The notes: a model not told the origin generated them from the letters alone. A stretch of 35,032 nt of DNA from Flavobacteriaceae bacterium (GCA_022424955.1 JAKMGK010000089.1:1-35032), one strand, 5' to 3'; positions 1-9,816 are shown, counted from the first letter of the stretch. Translations and numbers: made by a program.

Positions 1-453
1 AGTAAAGAGAATAAAACAAAGGTCGGCCTCCCGTCGTATATTAAAGGATTAGCCATTTTTGCATTGATTTTAACCTTAGTTCAAATTGCCATGGGAACTC
101 AAGTAAGACAGTTTGTAGACGAACAAATTGATCTTTTAGGCGAAGGAACTCAGGCCTTATGGCTGGATCCTGCACCCATTTTATTTTATGTGCATCGCAG
201 TTTTTCCCTTTTAGTCACTGGACTCAATATTTGGCTTTTTCTACGATTGAGAAAGCTAGGTTTCCCCACCCAACACATGCAACAAGTTTTAGCCTTAATT
301 GGACTAGAAATCATAACTGGGATATTGATGTATTACTTCGATTTTCCATTTAGCAGTCAACCCCTACATTTACTCTTTGCTTCCGTACTTTTTGGGGCAC
401 AGAGCTATTTATTATTCCACTTATTTCAACCCACACAATCCACTTCCAAATGA
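1..453 (+). CDS. ctaA: Heme A synthase (COX15/CtaA family), C-terminal part; truncated by window start
   Basis: Frame 1 is open from base 1 (SKENKTKVGLPSYIKGLAIFALILTLVQIAMGTQVRQ...); 'LVQIAMGTQVRQ' and 'FYVHRSFSLLVTGLN' resemble the CtaA C-terminal half with multiple TM segments. The TTG start at 64 in the ORF track is internal. Confidence 0.8.
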   Translation, partial: SKENKTKVGLPSYIKGLAIFALILTLVQIAMGTQVRQFVDEQIDLLGEGTQALWLDPAPILFYVHRSFSLLVTGLNIWLFLRLRKLGFPTQHMQQVLALIGLEIITGILMYYFDFPFSSQPLHLLFASVLFGAQSYLLFHLFQPTQSTSK

Positions 454-941
454 TTTTTCGTTTCCGTATTATTTTAGACGCCCCTGGAGATATTTTTCGT
501 GACTTAGAAATTGAAGCTACCGCTAGCTTAGAAGATTTTCATTATGCTATCGCTCAAGCCTTTGGTTTTGGAGGTAGCGAAATGGCTTCTTTTTACACCA
601 CTAATGATGAATGGGAACAAGGAGAAGAATTACCGCTTTTAGATATGGGAGAAGGTACTACCCCTATGGCAGGGAAGAGCTTAGATAAATTCTTTAGTGC
701 AGATAATCACCACTTGATTTATGTCTATGACTTTTTAGCCATGTGGACCTTTTTTGTTGAATTAATGGAAATAGGAGAAGCTGTTCCCGCTATGGGATAT
801 CCCAATCTTGTTTTTGCGCAAGGGGAAGTTCCAGAAGAAGCTCCAGAAAAAGAATTTAGTAGTGAAGAAAGCGCAGAAGACTTTAATGATAACGATCAAG
901 AAGAAGGCCTTCTTGACTATGACGATGCCGACTTTTATTAA
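450..941 (+). CDS. pRiA4b ORF-3-like (PF07929-type) protein with acidic C-terminal tail
   Basis: N-terminus 'FRFRIILDAPGDIFRDLEIEATASLEDFHYAIAQAFGF' and '..DFLAMWTFFVELMEIG' resemble the plasmid pRiA4b ORF-3 family; ATGA overlap with upstream ctaA. Confidence 0.65.
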   Translation: MIFRFRIILDAPGDIFRDLEIEATASLEDFHYAIAQAFGFGGSEMASFYTTNDEWEQGEELPLLDMGEGTTPMAGKSLDKFFSADNHHLIYVYDFLAMWTFFVELMEIGEAVPAMGYPNLVFAQGEVPEEAPEKEFSSEESAEDFNDNDQEEGLLDYDDADFY

Positions 942-2008
942 GAGGACTGAATCAATTTTGTCATATTGAGATTTTCATAATGCCTGCGAACATAATCCAA
1001 AGAAGCTTCCATGATATCTCCAGCACTTTTAGCTAACTTAAAGGTATCATCTTTTGTAAACTTAAAGATTTCTGCCCTTAAATTTTTCAAGTAGTCTGGC
1101 TGAGTCAAATGGTCTTGTTTCATAATGGTCACTAAATTATCTAGACGCACACCCGAACTAATGATTCGTTTTGCTAAGATCGAACGCTCTTCTATTTTAT
1201 ATTGATTGACAGAATCTAGCGTAAGCTTGTCTTTAACAATAGATACCATGGGGTAATTCTCTATAAAGAATTGCGGGCGATATACTTTTAGCTTTCCTTC
1301 ATAACACTGTTGATCAAAATCAATGGCGCGTATTTTATAAATTACCTGATCAAAATCATGGGTAGGAATCACCACATAATTATAAGCGCGCATATCTCCT
1401 AACAAACGAATCATACAACGTTCATTAAACTTGACATACTCCTTAGCGATTTGCGCCTGTTGCGCTGGGGTGCAGTCGGCTAAAAAGTCTTCGATAAAAA
1501 TATCTCCAGGGATGCCAGCAATATGCTCTTCGATCAAGGTAGTATCGTTGACTAAAAAGTTAAGGTTATGAGGAGATAACATATGTTCAAACTCTAGGCC
1601 ATAGACCCTTGAAGCGTCGGTGCGCTTTACATAGAAATAGGTAAAGTTGTCATTCAAAACATTTCTAATCTTAATGCGAAAGGGCTTTGAATTCCCAAAG
1701 GTGCAATAGTCTATAGCATCGACATTGAGGTAAGGAATGGATGCTTCATTTCCATCAGAATGCAATATCGCATAGACCTTTTTGAGATTGTAATCAATAT
1801 CTTCTCTTTCACTATCGGTATAATATACCCGTACCCAGAGGGTGTCCTCGTCGTTTTCGTCATAAACTACAATGGAACCAGAAAAACGCAACAAGTCTTC
1901 ATAAAAGATAGGCGTAAAGACCCAGCGATTATACTGCTTCAAGTAAGCATTAAGCTCTGAAGTAATCGGGAAAAAAGGTTTTTTCTGGGAGATGAGTTTC
2001 TCTTCCAT
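938..2008 (-). CDS. Conserved hypothetical protein, possible divergent kinase-like fold
   Basis: 356-aa ORF with a good upstream -7 box (TACCTTTG, 2023-2030); motif 'GDMRAYNYVVIP...RAIDFDQQ'. Confidence 0.75.
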   Translation of the reverse strand: MEEKLISQKKPFFPITSELNAYLKQYNRWVFTPIFYEDLLRFSGSIVVYDENDEDTLWVRVYYTDSEREDIDYNLKKVYAILHSDGNEASIPYLNVDAIDYCTFGNSKPFRIKIRNVLNDNFTYFYVKRTDASRVYGLEFEHMLSPHNLNFLVNDTTLIEEHIAGIPGDIFIEDFLADCTPAQQAQIAKEYVKFNERCMIRLLGDMRAYNYVVIPTHDFDQVIYKIRAIDFDQQCYEGKLKVYRPQFFIENYPMVSIVKDKLTLDSVNQYKIEERSILAKRIISSGVRLDNLVTIMKQDHLTQPDYLKNLRAEIFKFTKDDTFKLAKSAGDIMEASLDYVRRHYENLNMTKLIQSS

Positions 2009-2118
2009 AACAAGGCTTTTCTCAAAGGTAGGGTCTTTTTTAAAATATCGTCAAGATTTCTAAAAGAACCCCTGAAAATGAAGGAATAATGGTTAATTTT
2101 AAAGTTCGAAAATAAGCT

Positions 2119-4107
2119 ATGTCGTTCCAATTAGAATCAGAATTTTCTCCCACGGGAGATCAACCAGAAGCCATCAAACAACTTTGTGATGGCTTTGACG
2201 GGCAAGAAAAATTTATGACTCTGCAGGGAGTCACAGGCTCTGGGAAAACCTTTACCGTGGCAAATGTTGTTAAAAATCTGCAACGCCCTACCCTAGTGCT
2301 TGCCCACAACAAAACCCTCGCGGCGCAGTTATATTCTGAATTCAAGCAATTCTTCCCCAATAATGCGGTGGAATATTTTGTCTCTTATTACGACTACTAT
2401 CAGCCCGAAGCCTATATCCCTGTTTCTGGTACCTATATCGAAAAAGATCTTTCGATCAATGAAGAGATTGAAAAGTTGCGATTGAGTACCACCTCTTCCC
2501 TGCTTTCTGGACGCAGAGATGTTTTAGTCGTCGCCTCTGTTTCTTGCTTATATGGAATAGGAAACCCGGTGGAATTTCAAAAAAACGTCATTACCATCGA
2601 ACAAGATCAAGTGATCTCGCGTACCAAACTTTTACACCAACTGGTACAAAGTTTATACTCCCGTACCACCGCAGATTTTAACCATGGAAACTTTAGGGTA
2701 AAGGGAGATGTAGTGGACATTTTCCCGAGTTATGCAGATACCGCTTTTCGCGTACACTTTTTTGGAGATGAAATTGAAGAAATTGAAGCTTTTGATCCCA
2801 TTAGCAATCAATCCATTGAAAAATATGAGCGTTTAAATATCTACCCAGCCAATATGTTTGTGACTTCTCCAGATATTCTTCAAAACGCTATTCACCAAAT
2901 TCAAGATGACCTGGTCAAACAAATCGACTTTTTTAGAGAAGTGGGGAAACCACTAGAAGCAAAACGCTTAGAAGAACGTACCAATTTTGATCTGGAAATG
3001 ATACGGGAATTGGGGTATTGTTCTGGGATAGAAAACTATTCGCGCTATCTGGACGGGCGTGCTCCGGGTACTCGTCCTTTCTGTTTACTAGATTATTTCC
3101 CCGACGATTATTTAATGGTGATAGACGAAAGTCACGTGACTGTTTCTCAAGTTCATGCCATGTATGGCGGAGACCGAAGTAGGAAAGAAAATCTGGTGGA
3201 ATACGGCTTTAGATTACCCGCAGCAATGGACAACCGCCCCTTGAAGTTTGAAGAATTTGAAGGCTTGCAAAACCAAGTCATGTATGTTAGTGCTACTCCA
3301 GCAGATTATGAATTAGAAAAATCTGAAGGGATTTTTGTCGAGCAAATTATCCGTCCCACTGGTTTATTAGACCCTGTAATTGAGGTGCGTCACAGTGAGA
3401 ATCAAATCGATGATTTAATTGAAGAAATCCAACAGAGGGTAGAAAAAGATGAACGCACCCTAGTCACTACTTTGACCAAACGTATGGCCGAAGAGTTGAC
3501 TAAATACATGAGTCGCATTCAAATTCGATGTCGCTACATTCACAGTGATGTCGATACCCTAGAACGGGTAGAGATCATGCAAGACCTGCGGAAGGGAATT
3601 TTTGATGTTTTAATTGGGGTCAATCTCTTGCGAGAAGGCTTAGACTTACCCGAGGTTTCCTTAGTGGCCATTCTCGATGCGGACAAAGAAGGTTTCTTGC
3701 GTTCTAATCGTTCCCTAACACAAACCGTGGGCCGTGCCGCTCGAAACATCAACGGCCTCGCCATTATGTATGCCGATAAAATCACCCGCTCCATGCAAGA
3801 AACCATCGATGGGACTAACTATAGACGGGAAAAACAAATGGCGTATAACAAAGAGCACAATCAAGTACCCAAAGCTTTGAATAAGTCACTAGACAATGCT
3901 TTATCGACCAATTCTGTCGCTACTTATGCCCAAGAAAAAGCAGAACGAAAAGCCGCAGAAGAGGCGACCCGTTTCTTGACCAAACCGCAGATTGAACAAC
4001 GCGTTCGTGATGTGAGAAAGGCCATGGAAAAAGCAGCCAAAGAATTAGACTTTATTGAAGCGGCAAGACTGAGAGACGAAATCAAAGCCTTACAGGAGCA
4101 GTTGTAA
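2119..4107 (+). CDS. uvrB: Excinuclease ABC subunit UvrB
   Basis: 662 aa; Walker A 'GVTGSGKTFT', 'YFVSYYDYYQPEAYIP', helicase motifs 'VLIGVNLLREGLDLPEVSLVAILDADKEGFLRS', C-terminal UVR motif. Confidence 0.99.
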   Translation: MSFQLESEFSPTGDQPEAIKQLCDGFDGQEKFMTLQGVTGSGKTFTVANVVKNLQRPTLVLAHNKTLAAQLYSEFKQFFPNNAVEYFVSYYDYYQPEAYIPVSGTYIEKDLSINEEIEKLRLSTTSSLLSGRRDVLVVASVSCLYGIGNPVEFQKNVITIEQDQVISRTKLLHQLVQSLYSRTTADFNHGNFRVKGDVVDIFPSYADTAFRVHFFGDEIEEIEAFDPISNQSIEKYERLNIYPANMFVTSPDILQNAIHQIQDDLVKQIDFFREVGKPLEAKRLEERTNFDLEMIRELGYCSGIENYSRYLDGRAPGTRPFCLLDYFPDDYLMVIDESHVTVSQVHAMYGGDRSRKENLVEYGFRLPAAMDNRPLKFEEFEGLQNQVMYVSATPADYELEKSEGIFVEQIIRPTGLLDPVIEVRHSENQIDDLIEEIQQRVEKDERTLVTTLTKRMAEELTKYMSRIQIRCRYIHSDVDTLERVEIMQDLRKGIFDVLIGVNLLREGLDLPEVSLVAILDADKEGFLRSNRSLTQTVGRAARNINGLAIMYADKITRSMQETIDGTNYRREKQMAYNKEHNQVPKALNKSLDNALSTNSVATYAQEKAERKAAEEATRFLTKPQIEQRVRDVRKAMEKAAKELDFIEAARLRDEIKALQEQL

Positions 4108-4151
4108 CAAAATAAGAGATTTATCGACCCATTAACAAGAAGATAAGCTAG

Positions 4152-5651
4152 ATGAATTTTCGCCTTTTTATTGTATTGACTTTAATCAATTATAGTTTGC
4201 TTGCTCAAGAGATTAACCTACAATTACGGGACAGTTTAAGTGGCGAACCCATTCCATTTGCGACGGTGATGACCAACTTTGGCGAAAATGCCATTAGCAA
4301 TGAAGAAGGGGTTTTCCGCTTGATTAGAGAAACTTCATTTGTTCCAGAAGATTCCCTTTTTATATCATGTATGGGTTTTAAACCCTTTGGCGAAGCCATT
4401 CAACAATTATCAGATTCGTTATTATTACTATCCCCAAAAGCCATTAAGCTCAATGCAGTTATTCTATCTCAAAACAATTTAAGTGCAATAGAAGTAATCA
4501 AAAAAGCAAGGGAGCGGGTGAAAGATAAATATGATTTATCCATAACCAAAAAGACTTTTTTCTTGAGAGAATCTTTTGACCAACGCTGGGTTCAAAGAGA
4601 TTTAAAAGTCAAAAAAGCGACCATCAAAGAATTCAAACAAGCTTTTTGGGATTCACTGTTTAAGAGTATTCCTGTAAAAGACGACTGGCATACAGAATCC
4701 TATGGAGCACTCTATGGTGACTGGTCAGACGAGCGACAAAAATTAGTCCTCAAAAGAGCTGTTGAACTGGCAGATACTATCAACGAAAAAGGCTATGATC
4801 AAATTGAAAATAAGATTACTTCTGTACTAGATGAAAATGTAAAAGAAAACTCCTACTTCAAATTTAAATCAGGAATTTTTAGCACCAAGGTTGATCGAAA
4901 TGAAGTGATTGAACAAGAAAGTGACAGTACAAGTATAAACATAAAAAAAGAAAAAGAGGAAAAAGAATTTCCAGAAGAAGAGGCATTTCATCGTGGAAGA
5001 AAAAACCGTCTTAAAGAGCTGTTTAATTCTCTCATCAAAAGAGATCGGCTGGATATCACTATACTCAATAAGAGCCATTTATACGACTATGAAATTATCA
5101 ACTTCACCTATGTAGCGGGAGTAGCTGTTTATATTATTCGCTTTCAGCCTAATGGTAAAAAAGGGAAATACAAAGGCAAGCTTTATATCGAAGCAGAGCA
5201 GTACAGTCTGATTCAAATGGAGTATGAGAATGTAAGATCGATTAGAGACTTTTCTTTATTGGGTTTATCCTTTAATGCCTATGGGAGAAAACTTCAATTA
5301 AAGTTTGATCGCTTTCAAGGGGACAAATACCAATTACAATACTTAAATATCGAAACTAAGTTTCGCACTGGAATCGACCGTCCAGTTAAAATAATCGAGA
5401 AGAATAAATTTGTCAAAGGGCGCCGTAAACAAAACGAACTGAGTGGTAAAATTCACTTTAAATTAGACCAAAAGAGCAGTGTGACCTTAGTCGTTTTTGA
5501 CAGTGAAAAAGTAAATGAAAAAGCTTTTGAATCGCTTCAAGAAACAAAAGTCTTTACCCCTGCTAAAAGAGATAGTTATGACCCAAACTTTTGGGAGGGA
5601 TATACCATTATGGAACCCAACAAAGCGATTAAGGCCTTTAGTGCTAATTAA
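4152..5651 (+). CDS. Exported protein with N-terminal carboxypeptidase-like regulatory (CarboxypepD_reg-like) domain
   Basis: Signal peptide 'MNFRLFIVLTLINYSLLAQ' then 'LQLRDSLSGEPIPFATVMTNFGENAISNEEGVFRL'. Confidence 0.75.
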   Translation: MNFRLFIVLTLINYSLLAQEINLQLRDSLSGEPIPFATVMTNFGENAISNEEGVFRLIRETSFVPEDSLFISCMGFKPFGEAIQQLSDSLLLLSPKAIKLNAVILSQNNLSAIEVIKKARERVKDKYDLSITKKTFFLRESFDQRWVQRDLKVKKATIKEFKQAFWDSLFKSIPVKDDWHTESYGALYGDWSDERQKLVLKRAVELADTINEKGYDQIENKITSVLDENVKENSYFKFKSGIFSTKVDRNEVIEQESDSTSINIKKEKEEKEFPEEEAFHRGRKNRLKELFNSLIKRDRLDITILNKSHLYDYEIINFTYVAGVAVYIIRFQPNGKKGKYKGKLYIEAEQYSLIQMEYENVRSIRDFSLLGLSFNAYGRKLQLKFDRFQGDKYQLQYLNIETKFRTGIDRPVKIIEKNKFVKGRRKQNELSGKIHFKLDQKSSVTLVVFDSEKVNEKAFESLQETKVFTPAKRDSYDPNFWEGYTIMEPNKAIKAFSAN

Positions 5652-7138
5652 TATTTCGCTGGCTTTCCGTTGGGATTGGATTGCTTTAAAAAGACTCTAA
5701 TATCCTCATTAGCCTTTTCTAGGTCTGCACGACGTAAATACATCATATGCCCACTGCGATATCCCTTAAAAGAGAAACGATCTCTCAGCTTTCCACTAGG
5801 GTCCATTTGCCACTGGGAATATTTTGCTGCAAAATAAGTTGTTGCACCATCATAATAGCCCGACTGTGTCATCACGTGTAAATATGGATTTTGTGACATG
5901 GCTTGACGTAAATTATCGCGGGTATTATCATTTTCATTATTCCACGGGCGAACAGGGCCAAACATATTGTATTTAATATCAGTTTTAAATTTAAGCTCTT
6001 GACGGATATAATGATTTATCGCCGGAGTGAAAGAGTGTAGCCAAGAGGTTAACTCTGCACTGTAATCTGGTGCATCGCCAGTTTCTCTTTTATCTATCCC
6101 TAAATAGCGAGAATCCAAACGACCGATATTTTTCCCTTCATGACGCAAGAGTTCTTTCCAAAAATAGCGGGTAGGTAAATCGAGGTTGTGCTGCAATAAA
6201 ACGCTGGCATCAATACCAGAATAATAGGCCATTTTTTCTGCAATGGCTTCTTTTTCTTTTAGGGGTAAAAAACCCCCTTTCGCCATGGCAGGAATCAATT
6301 CATTAATGGCAAAATCTTCTGCTTCTGGAAGAACATCTAACAAATCTTTCGATTGCAGTGCTGCGGGTAATTGCTTGTGGTACCAGGCTGCTGCCGCAAA
6401 ATAAGGAAGGTTTAAAGAGGATCCCACAGGACCACCAGTCTCTAAAGTTTTATAATCTGCTGGAGATACCATGATCACTCCATTGAGATACATCCATTGT
6501 TGATTTTGGAGCGCTAGCGATAATCCCATCACGCGCGTACCACCGTAGCTTTCTCCTATCAAATACTTAGGCGCTTCCCAGCGCTGCTTTCGACTAACAA
6601 AGGTGGTCATCCACTCTGCTAAATACTTAATGTCTGCATTAATTCCAAAGAATTGTTCTCTGTCGGGCATTTTTCCCTCTACTTCGATCATTCTTGAATA
6701 AGCTGTATTAACAGGGTTGATAAATACAATATCTGCAACATCGAGAATGGAATAGGGATTTTCTTTAAATCCGTAAGGTTGCACGGGATAGCCTTCATCA
6801 TCAATATTTAAAATACGAGGTCCAGTATAGGCTACATGCATCCATACAGAAGCAGAACCAGGGCCACCGTTAAAAGAGAAAATCAAGGGACGTTCCTGCC
6901 CTCTATTCACGTTTGTTCTTCGGTAATAAGTATAAAACAAAGAGGCGATGGGTTGCCCTTTTTCATTCCAAACGGGTTGTGTTCCTGTTTCTGCACGATA
7001 GCTTACACTTTGCCCCTTGATGGTGGTTTTATGGTTGGTAACAGCCAAAGTATCTACGGGTAAATCTCTGTTTTGTGCAGTGGCACTTAAAAAGGTGAAA
7101 AAAGAAAATAAACTAATATAAATAATGTTGCTTTTCAT
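5648..7138 (-). CDS. Serine carboxypeptidase-like (S10 family) exported peptidase
   Basis: 'PLIFSFNGGPGSASVWMH', nucleophile 'IGESYGGTRVMGL', C-terminal 'YDGATTYFAAKYSQ' and 'GYRSGHMMYLRR'; signal peptide. Confidence 0.9.
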   Translation of the reverse strand: MKSNIIYISLFSFFTFLSATAQNRDLPVDTLAVTNHKTTIKGQSVSYRAETGTQPVWNEKGQPIASLFYTYYRRTNVNRGQERPLIFSFNGGPGSASVWMHVAYTGPRILNIDDEGYPVQPYGFKENPYSILDVADIVFINPVNTAYSRMIEVEGKMPDREQFFGINADIKYLAEWMTTFVSRKQRWEAPKYLIGESYGGTRVMGLSLALQNQQWMYLNGVIMVSPADYKTLETGGPVGSSLNLPYFAAAAWYHKQLPAALQSKDLLDVLPEAEDFAINELIPAMAKGGFLPLKEKEAIAEKMAYYSGIDASVLLQHNLDLPTRYFWKELLRHEGKNIGRLDSRYLGIDKRETGDAPDYSAELTSWLHSFTPAINHYIRQELKFKTDIKYNMFGPVRPWNNENDNTRDNLRQAMSQNPYLHVMTQSGYYDGATTYFAAKYSQWQMDPSGKLRDRFSFKGYRSGHMMYLRRADLEKANEDIRVFLKQSNPNGKPAKY

Positions 7139-7222
7139 GCTGAACGATATTTATCTCAATGTACGTAAATCATCTTTGTGTAAAAAATTCTTTACTTTAG
7201 TTATACCTAAAATCTTATTATC

Positions 7223-8082
7223 ATGAAAAAAATAATCTAAGCCTATTATTAAGCCTGATTTTACTAGTGGTAATCACCTCTTCTTGTGAACAAAAAAAGG
7301 CGAAATCTCAAAAGGAAAAAACAACGATCATACTGGTCCATTCTGCATGGTTGGGGGGCTGGCAATGGAAAGAAACAATTGCTAATTTAAAACACGAACA
7401 CCTCAATGTGATTGCACCCGACCTAGTGGGGCATGGTGATGACAAAACACCTCCAGGTGAGATCACCATGGACGATTATGTAAACCAGCTTGTCGCACTC
7501 ATTGATGCAGAAGAAAAACCCGTGGTCTTAGTGGGCCATAGTTTTAATGGAATCACCATTAGTAGAGTAGCAGAATTACGTCCTAAAAAGGTTAAAAAAT
7601 TAATTTATCTCACAGCTTTCTTAGTCCCAAACGGAACCTTTTTTTTTAGTGCCGTAAAAGGGGTAGAGGGCTCAAAAGCGGTAGAAAATTTTTACCTCTC
7701 AGAAGACAAAAGTTATGCGCTAGTAAACCAAGAAGCCATGCATGAAGCATTCGCACATGACATTCCACTAGAGAATTTTGTTGCGGCAAAGCACTACATA
7801 GTGTCAGAGCTTGCTGCCCCCCTAAACTATGCATTAGAGGTAAGCGACGAAAACTTTGGATAAATACCAAAATACTATATCGAATGTACAGAAGATAGGG
7901 CTATTCCCATTGAAGTTCAAAGAGCCACGTACAAAGGGAAGGTGAAGAAACACCTCAGCTTAAACGCGAGTCACACCCCTAATTTTTCGAAACCAGATTC
8001 TTTGGCTTATTTACTCAAGAAGATCGTCTTACAAATAAAAAATCGGCTCCCTTGGGAGCCGATTTCCAACAAAAACAAATAA
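7223..8082 (+). pseudogene. Degraded alpha/beta-hydrolase lipoprotein (frameshift near start plus in-frame TAA)
   Basis: ATG at 7223 reads MKKII*; the +2 frame reads KKNNLSLLLSLILLVVITSSCEQKK (lipoprotein signal). Main frame has 'HSAWLGGWQWKETIANLKHEHLNVIAPDLVGHG' and 'LVGHSFNG', stops at TAA 7861-7863, then continues in the same frame with 'IPKYYIECTEDRAIPIEVQRATYKGKVKKHLSLNASHTPNFSKPDSLAYLLKKI'. Confidence 0.85.
8040..8065 (-). terminator. Rho-independent terminator for the Hsp20 gene
   Basis: AAATCGGCTCCC-TT-GGGAGCCGATTT perfect inverted repeat, followed on the minus strand by a T tract (ATTTTTTATTTG). Confidence 0.85.
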
Positions 8083-8089
8083 TTAATCC

Positions 8090-8515
8090 TTATTCTATAG
8101 CAATTCTTTTTGTTGGTTGAGGCAATGCCTCTTTTCTTTTAGGAAGATGGATCGATAAAATCCCTTCCTTGTATTGGGCTTTAATCTTCGCTGTATTTAC
8201 ACTCTCTGGGAGGGTGAATGAACGCTTAAACGATTGATAATTAAATTCCTTTCGGGTAAATAAATCATCGTACTCTGTATTAGTCTCCTTAGCGAGAGCG
8301 CTAACAGAAAGTACTTCTTTGTCTACCTCAATTTCAAAATCGGACTTACTTTTTCCAGGTACAGCGAAAGAAAGTAAAAAGTCTTTCTCCCGTTCTTGCA
8401 CATTTACAGCAGGTATAGAAGTAGTAAAATCTTGACTTCTATTAGGCCACTGTGATGAAAAAAAGTCATCTAAGAAAGAATACATTGGACGTTGTGAAAA
8501 TTTAACTAAACTCAT
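8090..8515 (-). CDS. Small heat shock protein, Hsp20/alpha-crystallin family
   Basis: 'PAVNVQEREKDFLLSFAVPGKSKSDFEIEVDKEVLSVSA...FKRSFTLPESVNTAKIKAQYKEGILSIHLPK'. Confidence 0.97.
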   Translation of the reverse strand: MSLVKFSQRPMYSFLDDFFSSQWPNRSQDFTTSIPAVNVQEREKDFLLSFAVPGKSKSDFEIEVDKEVLSVSALAKETNTEYDDLFTRKEFNYQSFKRSFTLPESVNTAKIKAQYKEGILSIHLPKRKEALPQPTKRIAIE

Positions 8516-8622
8516 AATAAAAATTTTAAAGGTTATACACTTACCTAAAAGGCAAATGTTATACCAATGAAATTAAAATGCCATTATGTCATTAAATTGA
8601 AGAAAAATACTGACGTTTTGTC

Positions 8623-9816
8623 TTAACCTACAGCTTGCTGCACTTTATCGGCTGCTTCTTGGAAAGCAGTGGCAGATTGAACATCAAGTCCAGAATTGTC
8701 GATTAACTCTTTAGCGATATCTGCATTAGTCCCCTGTAAACGCACAATAATAGGCACCTTGATGGCATCGCCCATATTTTTATAAGCATCTACAATTCCT
8801 TGTGCAACACGGTCACAACGGACAATTCCGCCGAAGATATTCACTAAGATAGCCTCTACCCCTGGATCTTTTAAGATAATACGAAAAGCTGTTTCAACAC
8901 GAGCAGCATCTGCAGTACCTCCTACATCAAGGAAGTTCGCTGGAGAACCACCGGCTTGTTTAATCAAATCCATGGTTGCCATAGCAAGACCTGCGCCATT
9001 TACCATACAACCTACATTTCCGTCTAAGTCAACATAGTTTAATCCTACTTCGCCAGCTTCAACTTCGATAGGGTTTTCTTCTCGCTTGTCTCTTAGCTTA
9101 GCATAGTCTTTGTGGCGATATAAAGCGTTATCATCTATGGTAACTTTTGCATCTACCGCGATAATACGATCATCTGAGGTCTTTAGAACTGGATTGATTT
9201 CAAATAAAGATGAATCAGAAGACACATAAGCATTGTAAAGGGAAGTGATGAATTTTGTCATCTCCTTAAATGCCTTTCCGCTTAAGCCTAAGTTAAAGGC
9301 TACTTTACGGGCTTGAAATCCTTGCATTCCTATAGCAGGATCGATTTGTTCTGTAAAGATTAAATGCGGTGTTTCTTCTGCTACTGTTTCGATATCCATT
9401 CCACCTTCGGTAGAATACATAATCATATTTTTACCTGCGGCACGGTTTAGTAACACAGAGACATAGAATTCGCTAGGCTCTGTTTCCCCCGGGTAATACA
9501 CATCTTCTGCCACTAACACTTGGTGTACTGGCTTTCCTGCTGATGGAGTTTGTGGGGTAATCAATTGCATTCCAATAATTTGGTCTGCGATATCTTTAAC
9601 TTCATCAAGGTTTTTGGCTAGTTTAACACCGCCACCTTTTCCGCGTCCACCTGCGTGGATTTGGGCTTTGATCACATGCCATCCGGTACCGGTTGTTTCT
9701 GTTAAAGACTTTGCAGCGGCAACCGCTTCACCGGCAGTTTGTGCCACTATACCGCGTTGGATCCCAACTCCAAAGCTGGCTAAAATTTCTTTTCCTTGAT
9801 ATTCGTGTAAATTCAT
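8623..9816 (-). CDS. sucC: Succinate--CoA ligase (ADP-forming) subunit beta
   Basis: 'MNLHEYQGKEILASFGV', 'KAQIHAGGRGKGGGVKLAK', 'NIFGGIVRCDRVAQGIV'. Confidence 0.98.
   Translation of the reverse strand: MNLHEYQGKEILASFGVGIQRGIVAQTAGEAVAAAKSLTETTGTGWHVIKAQIHAGGRGKGGGVKLAKNLDEVKDIADQIIGMQLITPQTPSAGKPVHQVLVAEDVYYPGETEPSEFYVSVLLNRAAGKNMIMYSTEGGMDIETVAEETPHLIFTEQIDPAIGMQGFQARKVAFNLGLSGKAFKEMTKFITSLYNAYVSSDSSLFEINPVLKTSDDRIIAVDAKVTIDDNALYRHKDYAKLRDKREENPIEVEAGEVGLNYVDLDGNVGCMVNGAGLAMATMDLIKQAGGSPANFLDVGGTADAARVETAFRIILKDPGVEAILVNIFGGIVRCDRVAQGIVDAYKNMGDAIKVPIIVRLQGTNADIAKELIDNSGLDVQSATAFQEAADKVQQAVG

Noticed and set aside
450-941. Possible mobile element because the family is often labelled IS1096 passenger/TnpR-like
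   Set aside because: No transposase, inverted repeats or target duplication seen; the name is a historical family label.
4869-5078. 69-aa minus-strand ORF with a Phe-rich stretch
   Set aside because: Phe-rich run is the complement of a Lys/Glu-rich codon stretch in the plus-strand gene.
7646-7870. 74-aa minus-strand ORF over the hydrolase pseudogene
   Set aside because: Antisense to clear coding remnants; no domain or start-site support.
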